A stretch of 58,111 nt of DNA from Klebsormidium nitens (Eukaryota > Streptophyta > Klebsormidiophyceae > Klebsormidiales > Klebsormidiaceae): the NCBI GenBank assembly GCA_000708835.1, contig DF237509.1, positions 1-58,111 on the forward strand. The letters are read 5' to 3'. The translations under genes and the position numbers were made by a program. Below, one piece after another: positions 34,801-45,882 of this stretch. The first letter of the stretch is position 1. Each line of letters starts with the position of its first letter. A model generated the notes under the pieces. It made no database searches. It was not told the origin of the DNA and saw only the letters and a list, made by a program, of their open reading frames with translations.

Positions 34801-37800
34801 CACGACATTGATCCTCTTCGTGTCCTTGCACCTTCTGTCGCGACCTCCGGAAGGCCCCACTTACCCCTGCCACGTGGCGCTCCCTGCTGCAGTGTTCGAC
34901 CAGGGCTCCGTCTCGAGCGCCTTCTACGTGCTCCTTTCCGGCGCGTGCTCCATCTACGTGCGCGACCACGACCCCGCACACCCCACCTCCGCGCGCACTT
35001 CTGAGGCTCCGCCCGCCAATTCGCTGGCCCGCCCCGGCTACGTCAGCTCTCCCGGGCTGCCCGGAAGCCCCGCAGGCGCACCTCCCGAGCGGACGCTGTT
35101 CTCCGACTCCACTCGGCGAGGCACCCGCACCACGGGCTCGAGCGGCAGCGACCTCCCGGACATGCACGCCGCCAGCCAGGCCAGTTCGGCCGTGGGGCCT
35201 CTCCCCTCGGTGCCCCTCACCGTGCAGCTCGTGGAGCCCACAGAGCGCGGGCCACGCCGGGGGGGCGGCCGCTTCGTGACCAGCAATAACGCCAGCCTGC
35301 CGTCGCCGCGCGCGTCATCCCCCTCCCGCCGGTCCCGCTTCGCCACGCAGGCCTCCGCCGTAACGGTCAGCGCGAACCAGTTGCCGACCGAAGTGTTCGT
35401 CTCTTTCTGCGCCGACCCCACATCGCCGCGCGGGGGCCTGAACCGGGTGCTTTTGGACCCCCTGGAGCGGCCGGACCCTGGCAGCTGCCCCGTATCCCCG
35501 CGAGCTACCTTGTTGCCGCCGGCTCTCGACGACCTCTCTTCGCTGCCTCGCGACACGCCGCGCCGCCGGATGGTGGCCGCGCCGTTCGTGCCCCCGCCCT
35601 GGCCCGAGGAGCCCGCCTCCGGTCGCGGCGGGGGCGGCTCGACAACTGCGCTGTCGCGGAGTCCTACCGTGAAAGGGAGCCGCTCCCAGAGTGTCACCAC
35701 AGGCACGTGCCCCTCTCGCCCCACGTCCGCCAAGGGATCCCCCCGGGGCGGTGGGCCCCGCGGCCTGTCCGACGAGGACTTCGGCAAGCTGGTGAGCTCG
35801 TTCCGGGGGGGCGCCAAGGTCGCGCCGGACCCCAGCAAGGGCGCGGGGGGGAAGGAGGCGCTACCGGCGCTCCGTAGTCGGCCCCGCGAGCAGAAAGGGG
35901 GAAGCGGGCCGGCCGAGCACGCGGATGGCGCCAAGCTGGGCGCAGGCACCTCGGGGGCGAGGCCGTGGAGAGGCTTCCTGCTTAGCGGAGGGGATGCTGA
36001 CGTGGACCCAGCAGGAGAAGCGAAAAAGAAGTACGGTCGCCTGGTGCGCACGTGTGTGGAGGGGGACGCTTTCGGCGAGCTAGAACTGCTGGGACCAGAG
36101 CCGCAGCTCAGGTGAGCAGTGGTCCACGTGCTCGGAGTATGGTCCGCGCGAGGGAAAGCGAGTGTCGGCTGTCGTAATTGGAAGCAAACGTCTAGTTGGA
36201 AGTCTGAGGCGAATTGACCGGCTAGATGGCTCCGTCGACCATGCACTGAAGGTTGCTCTTGCCCTCTCGTGCCCATCATGCAGCTTCTGGAGTACTGCGC
36301 TTTCAATACCGAGCACCTCAACCAGGAGTATCAAGCCCATGCATTTCCTCGCCTTCTGAAGCCACAGAAAGTTTCGAAGAGAGAGGACATGAAGGGATCT
36401 CCAACTTTCTGGCTGACCTTGGGCGTGGCTGCCCCGTCGCGGTGCAGGGCTGCCACGGTGGTGGCGACGGCGGCCAGCGAGCTGCTGGTCATCCCGCTGG
36501 ACGACTACCGCCGCCACATCCAGGTCAGCCCGCGCGCAAAATCCGGGGCAAGGTCCCGCCGGATGACAAACTCTGACGTTGAGCTGTGGGGAGTTATCGA
36601 AGTGTCGTATCAAACGAACACTTTGCCGAATCCAATCGCCTTTGGTCCGTTAGATACGAAGCGGACAGATTGGTGGCTCCGGGCTAGCAGGCGTCTCGCG
36701 CTGTTAGGATCAAGGAGTAGCAACCAGAGAAATGTACTATTTGCATGATAGGTGGCAGAAGCAAGATTCTTCTTCAATTGCATTCATCTTCATGAGCTGG
36801 ACTGCAGGACAAAGGGGATTGATGGCATGTTCACTGACTGGTCTCCGGTATAGCGGCAGACTTCCCTTCACATACACTCGAATCGTTGGGCAGAAGTTAC
36901 AAGAAAGTTGAGCACGCATGGTCGTTCCATTTTTTTCCTCCTTCAGCACCGGTTCTTCGTTGTTCTCACGGGAAAACCCTTTTCTCTACATTCAAGGAAT
37001 TCGCCACTGTAAGACGTCGATCTTTTGCATCATCTGAAAGGGACGGGTATCCGACCTCTGTGCCCCGCCGAATGTCCCAGATTGGTCTCTATATGAAGTT
37101 TTATTAAGCTCAACTATGACAAGGACGGATGAAGTTACCAAGCGCATTGAGGGTGGGCACGGCTGCGGAGCAGGCAAAATTTTGCGTTCATGTAATTAGT
37201 ATTATCTCGAGTCATATTGTAGCTTAAGCTTGTTATAAGTTTCGTCCAGAGCGCTGACCCGTTCCTTCGCCTCTCCCCTCAGCCCGCCCACGCTCGCCAG
37301 CTGGCTGCCCACTGCGACTTCTTGTCGTGCGTGCCGCTGTTCCGCGGCCTGCCCCCCGCCGCCCTGCGCGGGCTGGTGTACCGCCTGCGGCCGCGCGAGG
37401 TGACGGCCAAAGGCGCGCCGCTGCTGGAGCAGGGCCGCCCCGCGGACGGGCTGTACGTCGTGCACCGCGGGGACTGCGTCATCCGCGTGACGCCGCCAAA
37501 AGAGGCAAGCACCCGCAGTTGACGTCTCCTGGTCGAGACAGTGTAACAAATTGCTTGCTATTAACTGAACAAGAATCTGATTGCACAAGAAGCAGCCTCC
37601 AAAAGGGGTTTGGCCGTGACCCTACGCACATCCGTTGCGCTTTGAGGTTTGGTGCGCTGACCGTTGTAAAAGGCGTTTGTTCTGTACTGTTCAGCAACAG
37701 GTGAAACTACTCCACCCGCACTGTAAGAAGTGACGTGAACTTATGTTTGCGCCCCATTGCACCGCCCTTCAACCTCTTGAGTACGAAGGCCCATAGCCGC

Positions 37801-38585
37801 TGTCACCTTGACGGCCTCAACGTCTTCTATCTCCGCAGTTCGCTGGCAGCGTGCCCAGCAGTCCCACTGCCGCGGGCCGCCCCGGCGGCGGTGCTCGCAT
37901 AGACCTGGCGGTGCTGGGCCCCGGGGCCGTGTTTGGCGAGGCGTGCCTCTCGGGGGCGCCCCTCGAGTACTCTGTCGCGGCCGCGTCTGTGCGCGTGGAG
38001 CTGCTGGTGCTGCACCCCGCGGACGTGCGCGCGCTGGGCGGCTCCCTCGTGGGCGCCGTCGCCGCGCTCGCGGATGCCAAGGCCGCCTTCCGCGCGGCGC
38101 ACCACGGGCTCGCGGTCGCGGCCGGCCAGCGCAACGGCGACGAGGCGGGGCGGCAGCTGCCGGCGTGGCTGCAGAAGCTGCCGGCGCACCTGCTGGCCAC
38201 GGCCCAGGGAGGGGGGGCCCCCGACACGCTGCTCTCACCCCGGCTGGCCCCCCTCACCGATGCAGCCGCCAGCTTTCCGGGGCCGTCGTCTCCGGGCGCG
38301 CAGACCCCTCGCCGAAAGCCGCGGTTGGATCTCGACATCCCGCCTGCAAGCGACCCGCAGTTGGGCGGCTTTCCATCGCCGGCTCCGCGGGCGAACTTGA
38401 ACGAAGCTGGGAGTCCGTCCGCGGGGCGAGCGAAGCTGGGGTTCTCCCTCTCTTGGCCACCGCGGCCGAACAGCCCCCCGGGGTCGCCCAGCCGCGCAAT
38501 CGCGCCGTCGCCGGCGGACTCGTCCCTGGAGGCACACATGGCGCAGGTCATGGGCGCCTCGTGGGGCCTGCGCTCGAGCGCGTGA
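31840..38585 (+). CDS. Protein with four cyclic-nucleotide-binding-like domains
   Basis: Eleven exons: 31840-31880, 32228-32388, 32760-32925, 33109-33216, 33450-33787, 34077-34263, 34510-34606, 34893-36111, 36448-36523, 37283-37504, 37839-38585. With one base added in a C8 run at 33525-33532 they give 1120 residues. Domain 1 is at about 25-155, domain 2 at 165-310, domain 3 at 335-798 and domain 4 at 800-945, followed by a disordered tail. Each shows the beta-roll pattern (HEEGSPGVGFCLILSG, VVVQGQPGGALYVVLHG, FDQGSVSSAFYVLLSG, LLEQGRPADGLYVVHRG) and a cassette FGEEAL, FGEEAL, FGELEL or FGEACL. The cassette Arg is kept in domains 1 and 3 and is Tyr in 2 and 4. Domain 3 carries a Pro/Ser/Gly/Arg-rich insertion of about 350 residues. 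No kinase, channel or exchange domain is present. Ligand and role are unknown; a flagellar or signalling scaffold is a guess. Confidence 0.82.
33525..33532 (+). other. C8 homopolymer with apparent one-base frameshift
   Basis: Before the run the frame reads LLCLFALAATLLFFRP; after it the domain continues one frame over as LLQLARALEP...VVVQGQPGG. One extra C restores both the frame and the expected helix. Alternatively, the 23 bases 33523-33545 form a GT...AG unit that also joins in frame, but this is far shorter than usual plant introns. Confidence 0.7.
37505..37838 (+). other. GC-AG intron in the CNB-domain gene
   Basis: Exon 10 ends CCAAAAGAG and is followed by GCAAGC, the usual extended donor of GC-AG introns. 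The acceptor is ATCTCCGCAG before TTCGCTGGC. The join is phase 0 and runs from DCVIRVTPPKE into the rest of domain 4 (LAVLGPGAVFGEACLSG). There is no suitable GT donor nearby in this frame, and reading through gives a stop within a few codons. Confidence 0.75.
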
Positions 38586-40887
38586 GCGGGTGCGGGCACG
38601 GGCAGGAGACTCGGGGAAGGAGCGGGACCTAAACAATGAGCCCAAGTCCATACCCCTTAAAACGGGTCAACTCGGGGCTTGGTCAATAAGGTCGATCCAC
38701 ATTCGTAAAAGCGATTCTGGCACTTGTGGACAGCCCCCGCGTGCCTGCGATGGCCCGGCAGCAGCAAAAAAGAGACTCGGCATACCCCGTCACACGAGGA
38801 GGCGTCCTCAAGTTGCGGATCAATCAATCAGGGCACTGGGTAGAAATTACTCAGCGGCCACAAAGCTTCGTGTGTCACCTGTATATCTAGCTAGGGGGGC
38901 TGCATTCTTGCATCACTGAATCATCTAGTGTACAATCATATGGGTGAAAGGGGCACGATCGAAAGTAGCTGCTTTGTCACATCTCAACGGCAGCCATAGA
39001 GCTCGCGCTCCCGGTTTAGAGCTACGCATTTTCCTTTGTGCTTAGGTGAGTTGGGCAAGCATTCAAGCATTGATTATCGTGATGATAATAATCAGGATCA
39101 GGTATGTACAGTAAATTGGCTGAAACGGACCGTCTGGTAATTGACAGCATTGCATTGATTGAAAACATTGAGAATCTCGATGGCATCGATCGAATGGATT
39201 ATCCTTCATTGCCAATCATGCACACGTTGTTGACCGGCCTAAAATTTGATCATGCATGCAGCTAGTGACCAGAAAGTGCTAGCTAATTGTAAAGCGTGAA
39301 TTTCTGCCCTTGAATTCTAATCCAATGTTTTTCAGTGCACGTGGCTGAGCGGACGTATGAGTCTCAATCAATCAGCTTGTAATTAGATTAAATAATACGA
39401 AGCTTTGACAAGGCTTCGCTTAGCGGTGCCCCGACCGGGCGCCCTCTTGTGACGGTACCGATTCGATCAATATAGATCTTCTTGATTGGATCCCATGATT
39501 TGTGGGCACGGAGGCACTACCGTCAGGATCGGCATATGACTCGATTCGTGCATGGTACTTAATTATAGATTAGATGATTAAACGTCGGTTCGGACCCGTG
39601 GCCGGCTAAGTCAACGACTGAAACCATCCACCGTTCTGCACTAATCTTGTCCTTACTTCAAAGGCTAGGTGCAAAAACCTCCCCACTTCATGTTGATCCT
39701 GCAAATTGAGGAAGAGCTTCAAGCTCTTTACTCTGTTCTCAAAGAGGATAAATGGAACAAATTCCGTTAATAGCATCGTATGCTGGACAATCATATACGA
39801 AAAGGCTTCGTCCTCTACCTCATGCCCGTCGCACACAATGCACAATACCGCTGATTGGCTCGAGGCTTTCCCTGCCATGCATAAGTCGCTTTAGACAACT
39901 TATGAGCCCCAGGTCTAAATCTGGCCAACGTATATAGAAACGGAGCATGCTCAATCTGATCCAAATATATATGGCTCGTACGCATATCCTTGCTTTACGT
40001 GCTCGAAGTACGTACAGCTTTGAGCCCATGCTCCTCCCCGACTCGGAGATCTTGCATGTACGCAAATTCTAAGAAACCTCGGAGAGACCTCGGAGAGACC
40101 GGACGTTGAACTCGGCAGCCCCAAATTGGTCGGCACTAGAAACGAGTTCTTGGCTTTCTCAACAACGTCTGCGACCCACCCTCCCTCGCCCGTCGCGCAA
40201 TATCCCCCGACTCCTCTAGAGCTGATCGGGCCAACCTGTCCTCCGAGAGGCTATAGAGGTTCGATTCACAAACTTAAAACTTGCTCCCATAGTCGGACGA
40301 CTCGGACCATGCGGGAAAACGGCCGAACTCGCCAAGAACCGCCTTTGACAAATATATGGACAAACATGTGCGAATTATCGTTGTGCCATGCATGTTGTGA
40401 AATCAAATAACCACCTGGTGCACGAGGAAGAGTAGGCCCTTAACATGTTGACTCGGCATGAACATGCCCGACCGAGTTCTTGCATGGCATGTATAATTCC
40501 GCCAGGGTGCATGCACATCATGTGTTGCTGCATGTCAGAGATCCTTGATGCAGCTAGATAGCTTGGCGACAATTCCAGCCTTGCAAGTCACTTAATTGGA
40601 TGGTAGCATGAATCTACAGATTCGTGGGGCGCGACTTCCACGAACGCGAGGTACTACTTGTCAAAGCATACGTGACCATCATGCCATGCCATGTCTTCAC
40701 ACCGATCATGGTCCCAAGAAGCGTGTCGAGTCATCAGTTGAAGCTCGGAGGGACCTATTCTGCATCGCTCCGACAGGACAGAGGGTTCAGCCACTACGCA
40801 AATCCTTGGAGTCCAACACTGCGGGCGCTTAATCCGTCAGAACAACTGGAGGGGGACTTCATTGCAACCTGAGAGTGCATCCACAGC
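38586..40887. other. Convergent intergenic region between CNB-domain gene and SWC4
   Basis: About 2.3 kb between two convergent stop codons. No exon is recognisable. Small repeats only: an 11-base tandem duplication at 40076-40097 and a short hairpin near 39400-39420. A GGTTCGATTC string near 40257 recalls a tRNA B box, but no cloverleaf surrounds it. Confidence 0.5.
40076..40097 (+). repeat. Two tandem copies of an 11-base unit
   Basis: ACCTCGGAGAG occurs at 40076-40086 and again at 40087-40097, in a gene-free stretch. It looks like ordinary replication slippage. Confidence 0.8.
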
Positions 40888-43800
40888 TCAGTCGTCGTGC
40901 GTCTTGACCTTCCGTGCTCGTTTATGTTGCGGTTGCAACGTGGGTGATGGTTCTTCGCCGGACTTGTGAGGCCCTTTCCGCTTAACACCCGCACCCGTCG
41001 GAGTACCGCGCGTGGACACCGACCGCTGTACCCACTTCAAACACGAGAAGAAGACACGTCAGACAACAACTGGAGTGCGCCAGGTAGCCATATAAGCTCT
41101 CTGAACCTCGTGCAAGACCGGCAAGACTGCGCAGCCATAACTGAACGACAATCTCGCAAATTGCCCCGGGTAACCTCCGGGCTCAAGTCGGGATTCAAGG
41201 GACTCCATGTAATCAACACCTGCTTGCCCACTCTGTTTCCACAAAGCGAGCATCCGAGTGCATGTGCGGCTGACCTTTCCGTCTGCGAGGCGCACGTCGG
41301 TGCCCGGGTTGTCGCGCAGCGCGGCCGCCTCGGCCTCCTTCTGCTGCACCTTCTTCTGCAGCATGTACAGCACCGCAATCGCCTTGCGCAGCCGCTCGTA
41401 CTCCAGGCACACCGCGCGCGTCGGCACCCGCGGGGCAGGCGCCAGCTGGACACACGCACCACCCACGGACCACCGCGCGTCAGACACCAAGGACACACCC
41501 TTAGGCTCCGAATGCGTTGTCTCTCAGCAGAGTATCGAAGCCCGATCAGGCTTCATTTCAGCAGATTGCACGTACATCAAGGTCAAATCGCTAATGAGCT
41601 CAGCCACCCGCTTTCATTTGAATTCCACTGCTCAAACCCGAACGTGAAGTATACTGGCCCGAGCTTCAAAAGGGAAGGCTATCCGTCAAGTCCGAACAAC
41701 TGAAGAGACCCCCGCAACCATGTAAGGTTGACCGCTCGGAGAAACCCATCGCTGGCCCCTCGGTTTAAGCCTATCCTCCCTGCTAGAGCCTGACAAGCCT
41801 TGCAACTCGCCAGTCGTTCGCATGGCCCGGCCGCGCATGGTGCGGGCCGTGTGTGCTCACCCCGAGCTCCTCCAGCGTCTTCTCGAGGCGCTTGGCGGTC
41901 CTGCTGCCCTGCGGCCCTTGCGCGGCCTGCGCGGCAGCTGCGGCGAGGCGCACGCCCCGGACGTACATTCGCGGCTGCAGCACAACAAAAGAAGAGAACG
42001 ATGTTCACATCCCGCACGCAATTGCATCAGCAACAGCTAGCTTCTCAAAACGAGGGCAATGAATGCATGGTCAAACTTGAACGAGGTCCCATTATGCCGG
42101 CAACTGGGCAAGGGGGTCTCCCCCGGTGAATCATGCGTGCCAACGCGAGGGATGAGGTAGCGGACAAGGCATGCAAATGCACACTAATCGGCCTCAGCAA
42201 GTGGCCCCCTTCCCGGGGCTTGTTCGTACCGGGGCCTTGCCCGTGCTGGGAGCGGCTCCGGTGGCTGTGGGGGGCTGCACCGCGGTGGCCGCCTTGAGGA
42301 GCGCCTTGGGCGTGCCTGCGGGGGTGGCCTCTGGCCCAGACGGCTTGCGCAGCAGGGCCGCAGCCGCCTTGCGAGCCTCCGCTATCCGGCGGGCCTCGGC
42401 CATGACCTGCCGGCACGCACAAGGAGCAGCCAGAGATCAGGGCGGGCACCCAGAAAAACGGCTGAAGGAGACAGGTAAGGACTTCGTACATCAAGAATAG
42501 GCGCACACAAACTCAGGCAGGTCAATCTCTATCTATACAGCAAAGAGTTTCAGTGACACTGGCTCTGTTGCCTGCTGATCAGACGGACGAAGCTGGACCA
42601 ACAAGATGGTCCGGAGGCAACGATGTGGCCCATGTTTGGACAGGGTTTGGAGTATACACATCTGTCAACGAATAAAGAGACCTTTACAGAGGGAATCAGT
42701 CTAATGTACCGTCCCAACTCATGAGTTTCCGATCCAACTCGGACGCACACAAGTTTTCAGAACAAATAGGAAGTGCGCTCGTCTCTCTCCGACAAAGCGA
42801 GCGATCGAAACCCGGTCGAGGCAACATTTCTCCTTTTTCCGCACGCCGCGCAGACCGTACTCACACCGGTTCCCAAAATCGACGTCACGCGGGCAAAATC
42901 GCCGTTCGATCAAAGTTTACCGTACGCGGCTGACGTCAGGCGTTCCGGATCCCAGGACGCCCTTTTTTAAGGTAGTCTTCATCGAAGAGTTTGATGGCAA
43001 ACTGGGCGGGTGGCCGTGGCTGTGCGCTGCGCTGCCTCACCTCGTGCTCTTCCTGCTCCTGCTCCTTGGACTGGCTCAGCAGCAGAGTGAGCGCCTTCTT
43101 GCGGGTCACCTCGTGCACCACGTTGAACGGCTCCTGCACGATCCAACGGCAAGGCCAGCATCAGGGCGCAAGGCAACAGACAAGCCAGACTACATTGACA
43201 ATTTTACCGGATCCCTAGTCAGCTGGTGATCCCAAGTGTTTGACGGGACCCAAAGAGGTCAGGACGTGGACCCCAGGCCCGCTTGATCATAAAGAAAGTG
43301 CGCGCGTCGGCGGCCGCAGTCAACAATCGGCGGTGGTCATCTACCACAGAGAAACAGGCTGCCAGTACGGATCAAGTCATCCTCAGCAACTTCGGCCGGT
43401 CATGGCCCTGCCGAGTCTTCTACATGTACCGACAGGAGGTACTCGAACTGTCTCCCCACAGGCCAATCGGGTCACCGATATTTGCAGAGTAGTGGAGGTA
43501 TCCCCGAAGTCACTCTGATCGCAGGGCGCTGCCGCGGCGGCTGACCTTGACCAGCGGGTGGTCCGCCACGTCATCCTCGTCGTGCGCGCGCGCCAGCAGC
43601 AGTTGCCGCGCCACGCCGTAGTAGCGCTCCTTCATCTCCTCCACGCTGCGCGGGCGGTCCAGCCCCCAGCGGTCCGCCATGATGATGAAGCGCAGGTCGT
43701 ACTGGCGCGCCAGCGTGAGCAGCTGGTCCGTCTCCTCGCGGCTCCAGCGCGGGTCCTGCAGGCACCGCGCGTACTCCTCGTCGCTGTACTCGGGCACCTC

Positions 43801-44879
43801 CAGCGCGCGTCTGAACTTGTCAAACTGGTACGGGGCCGCTGGGGCGCCGGGCGTCAGCGGGACCTGCGCAAGTGAGCGTCCCGAATCAGGTCAAGCTTTG
43901 TGTCTATACGGCCTCTCTGTTAGGATTATACAAGAGGTTTATGGGCCAGTCAGAGACTTCTCTGACTCTCTCTATGCTGAGGAAGCGTGAGTATGGGGCT
44001 CTCTCACCATCCATTGGCTGCCGTGAAGTAATCAAGTAATCTGAAACAAGCCGCTTAAGGCCCGCGCCCCTCAACCAACTTCACTACTTGAAGGGGCTCC
44101 CCTTATTCAGGCTTGTCCATCAGCGGTGCCTGTGTGGCCCCAGCCTCCGCCGCTGGATGTGCAGCACCACCATTAAGGCCCGACTTGCAGTGGTGGGATG
44201 GGGCTCACCCAGTGGTGCAGCTGTAGGGCGTCCTTCCTGGCGGCGGGCGTGAAGGGCAGCCAGCCCCAGCGCACCGCCTTGCCCGCCTTCTTCTTGCCCT
44301 TGCCCACCTCCACCGCAGGCATGATGGCGTGCGGCAAGCCCCCCGTCAGGGCATACACCTGCACCAGAGCGACCGGTCCAGTTACGGTTCCCACAAAAGG
44401 CATGCTGGGCTGTGGGGGCTCAGATCGGTTGCAACGCTTTTCAAAACTCAAGTAGTCTAGACTTTATTGACAAAAGGGCAATGCCTAGGAAACTCAGAAT
44501 CAGCAAGGATTACGAAAAGCACCAGCTTGTGCCTGGAACCAATGCTGACAGGCAAGCGCATGTTCAGAAAACACCTGGCCGACGCCAACATTCATTTCAG
44601 ATGAGCAATTTGAAAGCTTAGTACATATTCAGCTATTCAATCAAGTTTTGCCAATCTCAGCCTTCACAGATATAGTCTGATCCTGCACTTAATTGGGCAG
44701 CGATAGCGTGAACGAGGCACAATGCATGAGCTGGAACTGCTGGTGGCATGATGAACTGCTGCCCCCACCTCGCGGCTGACCCCGTCTGGTTTGCGCTGCG
44801 CCGGCTCCTTGCTGACTTTGGCCTTGCCTTTGGGCAGCCCATCTTGCCGCAGCCCCAGGATGTCCTTCGCATCCGCCAT
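40888..44879 (-). CDS. SWC4: SWC4/DMAP1-type chromatin-remodelling subunit
   Basis: Shared subunit of the SWR1 (H2A.Z exchange) and NuA4 (histone acetyltransferase) complexes. Eight exons: 44879-44769, 44358-44209, 43863-43546, 43133-43041, 42406-42230, 41974-41861, 41445-41275, 41025-40888. They give 423 residues in frame, close to land-plant SWC4. The N-terminus reads MADAKDILGL and then QRKPDGVSRE. The DMAP1/SANT-like domain in exon 3 (residues 88-193) has YSDEEYARCLQDPRWSREET, DLRFIIMADRW, MKERYYGVARQLLLARA and HPLVK. EPFNVVHEVTRKKALTLLLS and a Glu/Gln-rich coiled stretch follow. The C-terminus is basic (KRKGPHKSGEE, HKRARKVK), as expected for a nuclear protein. An Ala/Pro/Thr-rich linker (residues 225-283) replaces the middle of the protein. 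It is divergent from the tRNA ligase gene. Confidence 0.94.
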
Positions 44880-45882
44880 TGGACGGCGTCCGGGGGCAGA
44901 ACTAGGATGCTGGCCAGCGCGTTGAGCGGTTGAAAAATGATCAATCAGACGGACGCAGTTTTTGTGCAAAATGAAGACAAGCAGATGAGAAGCTAGTCAC
45001 TCTTGCCTTCTATTCCACCATTTGCTGCTGCACGTACTATGAGAATGAGAACAAGAAATGCATTCGAGATACCTACCTATAGAGATGAAAGAAAAAGATC
45101 AAAGATGAAGGGAAGTAACAAACTAGGGTTTTGGCAGGTCACTCGTTGAAGTCGGCCGGAAGCAGTGGCAAAGCTGGGCAGATGCACGCGGGCGGGCGAT
45201 CGTCAAACCCTGAACCTTGGTCTGTGGGAACGAACTTTGTAGCCGCGACGCAACCAGGTGAGCGCAACCGCACTGCGGCACAACCGTCTCGTTGCAACTT
45301 GCCAGTCAGGTTCAATCAGTGCACACTCACAAATGACTTGCGTGTGCCCTCACCGTGACGCAACAGGTGGAACGATGTGGTCCTGCCCAGGCAGCAGGGT
45401 GGAGGCATTCTCCCTCTGCCGAGTTTCGGTGGTCCACCATACTGCATTAGGAAATGCAATCGCAGGCTCGTCTTGTCAATGCCAATGGCCAACTCTGGCG
45501 GTGGTTTGACAGATTGAACCCTTCAAAACTCAGAGGTGGCCGCTGGTCTCTCTCATCGCCCCCATTTGCAGGACCAGTTGCAACACTTACAAGGACTCCT
45601 TTGAAAGCAACCACCTTGAAGACAAGCATCACCACAAGGCAGCTTCCTCGCTTCACGCACCTTTCCGGGTTCACTTCAACACCCCCACATTTGGTATGAT
45701 TTCTCGCTGGGCTTGCTTGCTTGCATACTCTCTTCCTTTGCCTGTTTCATGTTCCGGGTGACGCAGTTCTGGAATGCTCAAGTCTTATGATTTGCTACAG
45801 ACTACTGTACTCATTGGCCAAGTTCTAGCTTCCCTTTGTTTTGAGTGTTGACTTTAGGGTGGTGCATTTCTGCCAGGCCAGG
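44880..45882. other. Divergent intergenic region between SWC4 and tRNA ligase
   Basis: About 1 kb holding both promoters. An open frame at 45454-45693 ends at a plausible donor (TTG|GTATGA) and can join in frame at the acceptor ending 45876, just upstream of the ligase ATG. Its product would be basic and Ser/Thr-rich with one acidic residue, like a transit peptide. This is a possible alternative first exon, not a firm one. Confidence 0.5.

Noticed and set aside
35038-36321. 427-codon minus-strand open frame
   Set aside because: It is antisense to the large exon of the CNB-domain gene, has biased composition like its complement and matches no family.
40190-40275. Possible tRNA gene from a B-box-like GGTTCGATTC
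   Set aside because: No acceptor stem, anticodon arm or A box could be fitted around it.
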